Shown piece after piece: positions 1 through 5,255 of a stretch of DNA of 5,255 bases. The stretch is from the NCBI GenBank assembly GCA_028873155.1, contig JAGWML010000209.1, positions 1-5,255 of the forward strand, written 5' to 3'. Numbering within the stretch: the stretch's first letter is position 1; each line of letters opens with the position of its first letter. Under the pieces are notes generated by a model. That model worked only from the letters and a program-made list of their open reading frames with translations. It did no database searches and was not told where the DNA came from. The position numbers and the translations under genes were made by a program. The stretch is from Acidobacteriota bacterium. Its GTDB lineage: Bacteria; Acidobacteriota; Terriglobia; Terriglobales; Acidobacteriaceae.

Positions 1-2
1 GA

Positions 3-575
3 GTCCTGCTCACCAACGGCTGGGACCACCGCGAACGCGCCGCCGTCCTCGACCAATTCCACCTCGACCACGCAGCCTTCGAGGCGCGTCACGCCGCGCC
101 CAACGACGCATGGGAGCGCGATGCCATCTCGCTCGATGAGTACCTCGATGAGACTGTCTTCTATGAACCGCATTCATTTACGCGCGATGAATTCTTCGCC
201 TCCATGTGTGCACAGTCGCAGCCGCTGGCAGATAGCGCGCTGCCCATCCTTGAAGAGCTTGCCGTCCGCGGCCAATGCAGACTTGGCACGCTCAACAACG
301 AGGCCCGCGCCACCAATGACTACCGTTTCGCCACCTTCGGCCTGCGCCGCTACCTCGACTTCGCCTTCAGTTCCTGCTATGTGGGACTCCGCAAACCTGA
401 GCCCGCCATTTACTTGCGCGCTCTCGACATCCTCGGCTGCCCACCCGAGCGCATTTTGTTCATCGACGACCGAGCCGAGAACACCGCCGCCGCATCTAAA
501 GCGGGTATGAGGTCGATTCAATTCCTCGGCGCCGCCAGCCTGCGCCAGAACCTCAGCACCCTCAATATCCTCTAG
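3..575 (+). CDS. HAD-superfamily hydrolase (YihX-like phosphatase), 5' end outside window
   Basis: Open from the first bases of the window to a TAG at 573-575, giving 190 residues without the N-terminus. The first visible residues, VLLTNGWDHR, fit the segment just after HAD motif I, so the nucleophilic Asp lies a few codons upstream of the window. A helical cap region follows (about residues 11-80). Next is a motif II-like strand, RLGTLNNEAR (93-102), then the motif III Lys in GLRKPEPAIY (Lys131), and motif IV in ILFIDDRAENTAAA (Asp155-Asp156, which normally bind Mg2+). The spacing matches soluble cytosolic HAD phosphatases of the YihX/epoxide-hydrolase-N-domain type. The substrate cannot be read from sequence; a sugar phosphate is an inference from the gnd-zwf neighbours 21 nt downstream. 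The in-frame ATG at 204 is internal, because conserved sequence continues upstream of it. The family call is firm and the substrate is unknown. Confidence 0.85.
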   Translation, partial: VLLTNGWDHRERAAVLDQFHLDHAAFEARHAAPNDAWERDAISLDEYLDETVFYEPHSFTRDEFFASMCAQSQPLADSALPILEELAVRGQCRLGTLNNEARATNDYRFATFGLRRYLDFAFSSCYVGLRKPEPAIYLRALDILGCPPERILFIDDRAENTAAASKAGMRSIQFLGAASLRQNLSTLNIL

Positions 576-585
576 CCGATTTAAC

Positions 586-596
586 GGAGAAGAATC
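586..596 (+). promoter_or_regulatory. Ribosome binding site of the 6PGDH gene
   Basis: GGAGA at 586-590 lies 6 nt before the ATG at 597, inside the 21-nt gap after the HAD stop codon. The spacing is close to ideal and supports this start. No promoter-like sequence fits in so short a gap, consistent with co-transcription from upstream. Confidence 0.7.
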
Positions 597-1502
597 ATGC
601 AGCTTGGACTCATTGGCCTGGGCAAGATGGGCGGCAACATGGCCGAGCGCCTTTTACTGGGCGGTCATCAGGTGGTCGGCTTCGACTTCAACGCCGAAGC
701 GGTCGCGAAGCTCACCGCCGCGGGCAATCTGGGCGTGTCCTCCCTGGAAGACCTGGCCCGCAATCTCAAAGGCCGCAGGGCTATCTGGATTATGGTGCCG
801 CAGGGCGACCCTGTTGACCAGACCATCGCCAAACTTCTTCCGCTGCTGAATCCCGGCGACATCCTCATTGACGGCGGCAACTCCAACTACAAGGACTCCA
901 TGCGCCGCCACCAGGAAGTCACCGCCAAGGGCTTCTGCTTCGTCGATGTCGGCACCTCCGGCGGCGTCTGGGGACTGAAAGAGGGCTACAGCATGATGAT
1001 CGGCGGCGATAAGGAGCCGGTCGAATATCTGAGCCCCATCTTCGAGGCGCTCGCTCCGGCTAAAGACCAGGGCTGGGGCCACGTCGGTCCCGGCGGCGCA
1101 GGGCACTTCGTCAAGATGGTCCATAACGGCATCGAGTACGGCCTGATGCAGGCCTACGCCGAGGGCTTCACCATTCTGGAAAAGAAGGAGGAGTTCGCCC
1201 TTAACCTGCCGCAGATTGCCGAGATCTGGCGCCGCGGCAGTGTGGTGCGCAGCTGGCTGCTCGACCTCACCTCCGACGCGCTCGCCGGCAATCCCACGCT
1301 CGATGGCCTGCAGGCTTACGTCGTTGACTCCGGGGAAGGCCGCTGGACCGTCTTCGAGGCCATCGACCTCAACGTCTCCGCGCCGGTCATCACCGAATCC
1401 GTCATTCGCCGTATCCGCTCGCGCGAGGAGAACAACTTCACCGATCGCATGCTGGCGATCATGCGCAACGCCTTCGGCGGCCACGCGGTGAAAAAAGGAT
1501 AG
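597..1502 (+). CDS. gnd: 6-phosphogluconate dehydrogenase, decarboxylating, short form (probably NAD-dependent)
   Basis: Oxidises and decarboxylates 6-phosphogluconate to ribulose 5-phosphate in the cytosolic oxidative pentose phosphate pathway. The 301 residues match the short (~300 aa) YqeC/GntZ-type enzymes rather than the ~470-aa NADP form. Visible signatures are: the Rossmann loop GLIGLGKMGGNM (4-15), the substrate-binding segment DGGNSNYKD (92-100), SGGVWG (121-126), the catalytic segment FVKMVHNGIEYG (Lys173, His176, Asn177, Glu180, equivalent to Lys183 and Glu190 of the sheep enzyme), and the C-terminal DSGEGRWTV (244-252). Asp30 at the end of the second beta strand (VVGFDFN) would hydrogen-bond the adenosine ribose and disfavour the NADP 2'-phosphate, so NAD preference is inferred. 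All key residues are present. It lies between a HAD phosphatase gene and zwf, probably in one transcript. Confidence 0.95.
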   Translation: MQLGLIGLGKMGGNMAERLLLGGHQVVGFDFNAEAVAKLTAAGNLGVSSLEDLARNLKGRRAIWIMVPQGDPVDQTIAKLLPLLNPGDILIDGGNSNYKDSMRRHQEVTAKGFCFVDVGTSGGVWGLKEGYSMMIGGDKEPVEYLSPIFEALAPAKDQGWGHVGPGGAGHFVKMVHNGIEYGLMQAYAEGFTILEKKEEFALNLPQIAEIWRRGSVVRSWLLDLTSDALAGNPTLDGLQAYVVDSGEGRWTVFEAIDLNVSAPVITESVIRRIRSREENNFTDRMLAIMRNAFGGHAVKKG

Positions 1503-1525
1503 GATTCTTACACACGGCTCCACGC

Positions 1526-1543
1526 AGGAGGATGGGCAGAAAT
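1526..1543 (+). promoter_or_regulatory. Ribosome binding site that decides the zwf start
   Basis: A strong AGGAGG lies at 1526-1531. It directly abuts an in-frame ATG at 1532 with no spacer, so it cannot serve that codon well. It is 12 nt from the ATG at 1544, somewhat long but usable. The start at 1544 is therefore preferred; the two candidates differ by four residues (MGRN). Confidence 0.6.
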
Positions 1544-3106
1544 ATGGCAACAGTGCAGATGAAGGTCAGTCCCGAAGATCTTTCGCAAGTCGCGCGAGGC
1601 AATGAGCGCATCCCAGAGCCCGGAATCATGGTCATCTTCGGAGCATCGGGCGACCTGACCAAGCGCAAGCTGCTGCCGGCGCTCTTCCATCTCGAACAGG
1701 CCGGCCTGCTGCCCAAACAATTCGCCATCGTCGGCGTCGCGCGCCGCCCGCTCGGCGGTGAGTTCGCGGCCGATATGCGCGCCGGCATTGTCGAGTTTGG
1801 CGGCGTCGATGCCTCCGATCCCAAACTCGACCAGTTCGTCGAAAAGGTCGGCTACTACTCGCTCAGCTTCGACGACGCCTCGCACTACGCCGGGCTCAAG
1901 GCCGAGCTCGACCGCATCGCCGAAGAAAAGAAGATCGGCGGCGATCGCCTCTTTTATCTCGCCACCGCGCCAGAGTACTTCGCGGCCATCATCGAGAATC
2001 TCGGCGCGCAAGGCATGGCGCAGCCCGAGCAGGGCCGCGTCGGCGTCGTGATCGAGAAGCCCTTCGGCCACGACCTCGACTCCGCACAGGAGCTCAACCA
2101 CCAGGTCAACGCCGTCTTCCACGAGAGCCAGGTCTTCCGTATTGACCATTACCTCGGCAAAGAGACCGTCCAGAACATCCTCGTCTTCCGCTTTGGCAAC
2201 GGCATCTTCGAGCCTATCTGGAATCGCAATTACATCGACCACGTCCAGATAACGGCGTCGGAGACGCTTGGCGTTGAGGGCCGCGGACCGTTTTATGAAA
2301 AGGCTGGCGCACTGCGCGACGTGGTGCAGAACCACATGATGGAGCTGCTCAGCTTCGTCACCATGGAGCCGCCTTCCAGCTTCGACGCCGATGCCGTCCG
2401 CCGCGAAAAGGTGAAGGTCTGGCGCGCCATTCCGCCCATCCCCATCCAGGACGCCGTGCGCGGCCAGTACGGCCCCGGCGTGGTTGACGGGCACAAGGTT
2501 GTCGGTTATCGAGACGAGGAGCGCGTCAATCCCGAGTCCGGCACAGAGACCTTCGCCGCCGTCAAGCTCGGCATCGAGAACTGGCGCTGGGCCGGCGTGC
2601 CCTTCTACCTGCGCGCGGGCAAGCGCCTCAAAAAGCGCGCCACCGAAATCAGCATCCAGTTCAAGCAGCCGCCGCTGCTCATCTTCAACCGCATGCAGAA
2701 TGGCGGCCCCTGCCAGGACATTCAGCCCAACCTGCTCACCATCCGCATCCAGCCCGACGAGGGCATCGCCCTGCGTTTCGGCGCCAAGGTGCCCAACACG
2801 CCGAACATGTCCGTATGCCCCGTCAACATGGACTTCGACTACGCGGCCGCCTTTGGCACCTCCAGCGCCAACGGCTATGAGCGCCTGCTGCTCGACGCGA
2901 TGCTGGGCGACCAGACCCTCTTCGCCCACCGCGATGGTGTCGAAGTCACCTGGGGCCTCTACACGCCCATCCTGCAGGCCTGGGCCAACAAGGAGCCAGA
3001 GGTCTTCCCCAACTACTTCGCCGGCACCTGGGGCCCGGACTGTGCCGACCGCCTGCTCGAGCGCAGCGGCCACGTCTGGCGCAACAACGTGGGCGTCCAG
3101 GCCTGA
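1544..3106 (+). CDS. zwf: Glucose-6-phosphate 1-dehydrogenase
   Basis: Oxidises glucose 6-phosphate to 6-phosphogluconolactone with NADP reduction, the entry step of the oxidative pentose phosphate pathway in the cytosol. It is 520 residues from the preferred start (524 from the ATG at 1532), a normal full length. Numbered from 1544, the visible signatures are: the coenzyme-binding loop IFGASGDLTKRKL (31-43), Arg67-Arg68 in IVGVARRPL, EKPFGHD (171-177), the family signature RIDHYLGKE (199-207), and the catalytic base His264 in DVVQNHMMELL, equivalent to His240 of the Leuconostoc enzyme. The phosphate-contacting YLRAGKRLK follows (355-363). Arg67 corresponds to Leuconostoc Arg46, which binds the NADP 2'-phosphate, so NADP use is inferred. 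The gene starts about 41 nt after the 6PGDH stop and is the last of the unit. No pgl (lactonase) gene follows; a terminator does. Confidence 0.97.
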   Translation: MATVQMKVSPEDLSQVARGNERIPEPGIMVIFGASGDLTKRKLLPALFHLEQAGLLPKQFAIVGVARRPLGGEFAADMRAGIVEFGGVDASDPKLDQFVEKVGYYSLSFDDASHYAGLKAELDRIAEEKKIGGDRLFYLATAPEYFAAIIENLGAQGMAQPEQGRVGVVIEKPFGHDLDSAQELNHQVNAVFHESQVFRIDHYLGKETVQNILVFRFGNGIFEPIWNRNYIDHVQITASETLGVEGRGPFYEKAGALRDVVQNHMMELLSFVTMEPPSSFDADAVRREKVKVWRAIPPIPIQDAVRGQYGPGVVDGHKVVGYRDEERVNPESGTETFAAVKLGIENWRWAGVPFYLRAGKRLKKRATEISIQFKQPPLLIFNRMQNGGPCQDIQPNLLTIRIQPDEGIALRFGAKVPNTPNMSVCPVNMDFDYAAAFGTSSANGYERLLLDAMLGDQTLFAHRDGVEVTWGLYTPILQAWANKEPEVFPNYFAGTWGPDCADRLLERSGHVWRNNVGVQA

Positions 3107-3147
3107 TTCCCCTTCAGCCGCGCAGCGCTTCCGTCGCACACAAAGAG

Positions 3148-3183
3148 AATGGGCCGGAACTCCATCAGGAGTCCCGGCCCATT
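3148..3183. terminator. Bidirectional intrinsic terminator between convergent genes
   Basis: A 16-bp inverted repeat pairs 3148-3163 with 3168-3183 around the loop ATCA, with a single A/C mismatch and a very GC-rich core (GGGCCGG opposite CCGGCCC). The + strand continues TTTGGTTTC. The - strand reads out of the hairpin into CTCTTTG, so both sides are moderately T-rich. It begins 41 nt after the zwf stop and lies 23 nt beyond the stop codon of the convergent lipoprotein gene. It therefore probably ends both transcripts. The T tracts are short, so efficiency on either strand is uncertain. Confidence 0.85.
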
Positions 3184-3205
3184 TGGTTTCAGACCCACCT
3201 GTTGC

Positions 3206-4723
3206 TTATTGGCAACCGGTGAAGGCCAGGTTGGCGGTTCCTGTCAGCGGCGTGCCGGCCAGCACAATCGCGCTTGACTTCAATTCGCCGGTGCTGCAAT
3301 CGCTGGTGTTAGCCGAGTTGGGAACCGTTGCGATTCCATCCACCACGTAGGCCGGCAACAGGTTCGGTTGGCTCAGCGTCGCTCCCGAGGACGACCACGC
3401 GCCGATGTACGCGCCCGCAGCCGACACCTGCAGCGGTCCGGACGACTGCGCCGTGCCGAAGCCCTGCGTCAGCGGCCCGTAGTCCGCGCAGTAGGCCGAC
3501 GTCGGATTGCATGCCGGCAACTGAGTCGTAAACGTCGCGGTTGTCAGCGTCAGGTCTGTCTCCGCTTCCTGCGTCGCGGTCATCGGCAGCGGAATCGTGT
3601 AGGTCCCGCCCTGCACCGCTTCCAGCACCGTCAGCGTCGCGTCAATCGCCGTCCCTGCGCTCGATGCGTTCAGTGAGGTCACCTGTCCAGAAATCCACGC
3701 CGTGGAGCTTGCCGCCGTCACCGACACTCCCGCTGGCAGATTCAGGACAACTGTACCCACCGTGCTGCCGACGCTCACGCCGGTCACGATCGACGGCGCA
3801 AACAGAATGCCCGTTGAAGTTGCGCCCGTAATTACCACGTCATACGGTTTGGAGGTGTTGCCCTCCATCACCGGGCAGATCACCCAGGTTCCATCGGAGG
3901 CCGTCACTGCTGAGGCAAGGATCCTGTCCACGCCCGTTGAGTCCGGCTGCTCCAGCGAAACCACGGCTCCGGCGATCGCCACAGGGCTCGCCCCGGCCGT
4001 CACCACCTTGCCGTTCATCGAAACCGAGGTCGTGCTCACCTCACCCGCATGCAGAACCGGCTTCAGGCGAAACTGCCCGTTGCCTTCCTGCACAATCGAC
4101 TCGCAGGTGTTGAAGTCGATGTCCAGATCTTTCGTCTGTCCGGCATTGATGTTGAAGGCCCCGCCGGCGATCTGGCCTGATGGAATCTTGAGACCGGTTT
4201 GCGCTTCGCTGGAAAGCAGCAGCGCGTGCGGCGTGTTCGACGGATCCGACGTCAGCATCACGCAGTTGGCCGAAGTGCCGCAGGCATTCGCCGTCAGGCC
4301 TGTACTGTTGTCCGCCAGCATGATGCGAAGCTGCTGGTAGCTGCCCGCCTGCAACTGCATGTTGTCGCCCAGCGTCGCCAGGAAGCACTGGTTATTCGCC
4401 TGCGCCAGCAGGTCCACCTGCTTGGGCGCGGTAGAAAGCCCCGGCGTCAGATCGGTCCAGCCGCTGTCCGTCGAGCCGGCCGTCCCGTTTACGTTCGCCT
4501 GCACATCCGTGATCGTGACCCACACATGTGAATACGGTCCATCCGGCGCTGAACACGTCGACGGATCGCTTAGCATGACGTTGACCTGCGCCATGCCCGA
4601 GGTTGTCGTCCCAGAACCGCTACTGCACGCTGCAACGATTCCTGCGACGGCTACCAGGCAGACCATAGCAAGCAGGGGCTGCCAGATTCCATTCCATCTG
4701 TTGTTTTGAAGCTGAACCTTCAT
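3206..4723 (-). CDS. Secreted lipoprotein with DUF4382-like domain and carboxypeptidase-regulatory-like domain
   Basis: A 505-residue exported protein of unknown function. The N-terminus has basic residues, a hydrophobic stretch (about 15-32) and the lipobox VAAC with Cys33, followed by a Ser/Gly/Thr linker. This predicts signal peptidase II cleavage and lipid anchoring in the envelope. Residues ~45-228 match the DUF4382 pattern: QVNVMLSDPS, SHVWVTITDVQ (65-75), APKQVDLLAQ (99-108), LQAGSYQQLRIML (124-136) and RLKPVLHAGEV (219-229). Residues ~235-330 look like a carboxypeptidase-regulatory-like beta-sandwich (MNGKVVTAG, AIAGAVVSLEQ, TASDGTW). Residues ~341-505 are beta-rich and unrecognised. 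Ten cysteines follow the lipobox Cys, several in close pairs (148/154, 405/412), suggesting extracytoplasmic disulfides. The ATG at 4721-4723 has GGAGGA 5 nt upstream. It converges on zwf and appears monocistronic. Confidence 0.88.
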   Translation of the reverse strand: MKVQLQNNRWNGIWQPLLAMVCLVAVAGIVAACSSGSGTTTSGMAQVNVMLSDPSTCSAPDGPYSHVWVTITDVQANVNGTAGSTDSGWTDLTPGLSTAPKQVDLLAQANNQCFLATLGDNMQLQAGSYQQLRIMLADNSTGLTANACGTSANCVMLTSDPSNTPHALLLSSEAQTGLKIPSGQIAGGAFNINAGQTKDLDIDFNTCESIVQEGNGQFRLKPVLHAGEVSTTSVSMNGKVVTAGASPVAIAGAVVSLEQPDSTGVDRILASAVTASDGTWVICPVMEGNTSKPYDVVITGATSTGILFAPSIVTGVSVGSTVGTVVLNLPAGVSVTAASSTAWISGQVTSLNASSAGTAIDATLTVLEAVQGGTYTIPLPMTATQEAETDLTLTTATFTTQLPACNPTSAYCADYGPLTQGFGTAQSSGPLQVSAAGAYIGAWSSSGATLSQPNLLPAYVVDGIATVPNSANTSDCSTGELKSSAIVLAGTPLTGTANLAFTGCQ

Positions 4724-4734
4724 TGTGCTCCTCC
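4724..4734 (-). promoter_or_regulatory. Ribosome binding site of the lipoprotein gene
   Basis: On the - strand GGAGGA (complement of 4729-4734) ends 5 nt before the ATG at 4721-4723. This is a near-perfect anti-Shine-Dalgarno match and fixes the start, which is immediately followed by a typical lipoprotein signal peptide. Confidence 0.8.
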
Positions 4735-4774
4735 GTGTCGCTACTCAGGCAAACCGCAAGAGCCAAGGCGAGAT

Positions 4775-4806
4775 CCCCGCAATGCTTCGCTGAGTCCTTC
4801 TCGGGG
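4775..4806 (-). other. Weak hairpin in the lipoprotein gene leader
   Basis: CCCCG at 4775-4779 is complementary to CGGGG at 4802-4806, extendable by one T-A pair outward, with a loop of about 22 nt. It would lie in the 5' untranslated region of the lipoprotein mRNA, about 50 nt before the start codon. The stem is short and the loop large, so it may be chance or a minor mRNA-stabilising structure. There is no T tract, so it is not a convincing terminator for the upstream RNase H gene. Confidence 0.25.
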
Positions 4807-4825
4807 AGATGTTTGCACGCGAGTC

Positions 4826-4852
4826 GTTGTATTTTCTTGTATTAACTTTCAA
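4826..4852 (-). promoter_or_regulatory. Tentative promoter of the lipoprotein gene
   Basis: The stretch around 4825-4850 is strikingly AT-rich for this window. On the - strand it contains TTGAAA (complement of 4847-4852) and, 15 nt further, TACAAC (complement of 4826-4831), resembling -35 and -10 boxes. The -10 match is only 4 of 6 and the spacer is shorter than the usual 17. It would give a leader of about 95 nt. The regional base composition is the stronger argument; the exact boxes are uncertain. Confidence 0.3.
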
Positions 4853-4908
4853 CGTACTGCTGGTTAGTCTATCCCGATTGGAAGCGCTGAACCACTTACG
4901 CGTGTGTA

Positions 4909-5255
4909 TTACCCTTTCAAATGCACAGTGACGAAAGTACCGTCTGGAATTGCGCCATCCAAGAGATGGACAACTCCACCTTGCACATAGCCTTCCACGC
5001 TCTTAGATGCGCCCGGTGTGGATTTGTTGTCTGACGGAGTTTTCGGGCTAGCCGTCCGGCCTGAAATCGGCCCTGGTACACTTCCGGTGCCGCTTCCCGG
5101 CCCGCGTCCGGTCCCCTTGTCCATCGCCTCGTTGGCCAGCCGGTCGGCTTCCTGGTTGCCGCCCCGCAGCGTATGCCGGATCTCAAACCCCTCCAGCTTT
5201 CCCGCCCTCCGGCGTGCCTCGTCCCAGAGCGGACGCAGCGCCGGGCTCGCCACCT
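4909..5255 (-). CDS. RNase HI-family protein, C-terminal part, with linker and beta-strand appendage (5' end outside window)
   Basis: The frame runs from the window edge to a TAA at 4909-4911, about 114 residues. Numbering from the Val (GTG) codon at 5251-5253, residues 1-45 match the end of an RNase HI-like fold: an ALRPLWDEARRRA helix, the strand FEIRHTLRGGN, and the last catalytic carboxylate Asp37 in NQEADRLANEAMD. The other acidic residues lie upstream, outside the window. These enzymes cleave the RNA strand of RNA-DNA hybrids in the cytoplasm. Residues ~46-84 are a low-complexity Gly/Pro/Ser/Thr/Lys linker. Residues 85-113 (VEGYVQGGVVHLLDGAIPDG, then TFVTVHL) form a separate strand-rich tail resembling AF2212/DUF104 modules. 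The GTG at 5253 is not a true start, because family sequence normally continues upstream of it. The RNase H call is fairly firm; the role of the tail is unknown. Confidence 0.8.
   Translation of the reverse strand, partial: VASPALRPLWDEARRRAGKLEGFEIRHTLRGGNQEADRLANEAMDKGTGRGPGSGTGSVPGPISGRTASPKTPSDNKSTPGASKSVEGYVQGGVVHLLDGAIPDGTFVTVHLKG

Noticed and set aside
204..575. A separate 123-aa protein starting at the ATG at 204
   Set aside because: The same frame is open back to the window start and carries HAD-type sequence (VLLTNGWDHR), so this ATG is an internal Met of a truncated gene.
654..1550. 298-codon open frame on the - strand opposite gnd
   Set aside because: Same antisense-shadow effect. 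No family motif, and the 6PGDH motifs on the + strand are complete.
1508..3139. Very long (543-codon) open frame on the - strand opposite zwf
   Set aside because: Its protein is Ala/Val/Glu/Asp-rich with no recognisable motif and it mirrors the codon pattern of zwf. In GC-rich genes the antisense frame is often free of stops. Zwf motifs are continuous on the + strand.
2484..3350. 288-codon + strand frame overlapping the end of zwf and running past it
   Set aside because: Dominated by Ser/Pro/Ala/Arg/Thr as expected of an out-of-frame reading of GC-rich code. It crosses the terminator hairpin and the zwf frame shows no disruption there.
3702..4340. 212-codon + strand frame opposite the lipoprotein gene
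   Set aside because: It is the antisense of a gene with a convincing signal peptide, lipobox and domain motifs, and it has no recognisable domain itself.
4724..4908. A hidden small gene, riboswitch or small RNA in the 185-nt gap between the two - strand genes
   Set aside because: No frame with a ribosome binding site and no recognisable riboswitch core is visible. Only the AT-rich promoter-like patch and a weak hairpin can be supported.
4909..5253. A complete small protein starting at GTG 5251-5253
   Set aside because: The sequence at this point is the interior of an RNase H-like domain, whose earlier catalytic residues must lie upstream. The frame stays open to the window edge.
1..5255. 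CRISPR repeats, insertion-sequence ends, tRNA or attachment sites
   Set aside because: No regularly spaced direct repeats, no transposase-like frame and no tRNA-like cloverleaf were noticed when reading both strands. The content is ordinary chromosomal genes.

Overview
This is a GC-rich, densely coding bacterial window with mostly housekeeping content. The best guess is an Acidobacteriota (Terriglobia-like) chromosome. The main support is the lipoprotein at 3206-4723: its DUF4382-type domain, with phrases such as SHVWVTITDVQ, GLKIPSGQIAGG and RLKPVLHAGEV, resembles a lipoprotein family I associate with that phylum. This assignment comes from remembered family patterns, not from a search.

Layout. 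Positions 1-3106 (+ strand) hold a compact, co-directional three-gene unit: the 3' part of a HAD-superfamily phosphatase gene, then a short-form 6-phosphogluconate dehydrogenase (gnd type), then glucose-6-phosphate dehydrogenase (zwf). Gaps are 21 nt and about 41 nt with no terminator between genes, so they are probably one transcript. The two dehydrogenases are the oxidative steps of the pentose phosphate pathway. The residues after the second beta strand suggest a cofactor split: NADP for Zwf (Arg pair) and NAD for the 6PGDH (Asp30). Positions 3148-3183 form a strong hairpin with T-rich flanks on both strands. It sits between convergent genes and probably terminates both.

Positions 3206-4723 (- strand) encode a 505-aa secreted lipoprotein with a DUF4382-like N-terminal domain, a carboxypeptidase-regulatory-like beta-sandwich and an unrecognised beta-rich C-terminus. 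Its upstream region (4724-4908) contains an AT-rich patch that is a plausible promoter, plus a weak leader hairpin. Positions 4909-5255 (- strand) carry the 3' end of an RNase HI-family gene. Its RNase H domain ends in a Gly/Pro/Ser/Thr-rich linker followed by a short beta-strand module resembling AF2212/DUF104-type antitoxin folds.

No mobile element, CRISPR array, RNA gene or obvious new defence-type system is visible. The points most worth following up are the RNase H C-terminal appendage, the HAD phosphatase co-located with the oxidative pentose phosphate genes, and the inferred NAD/NADP split.
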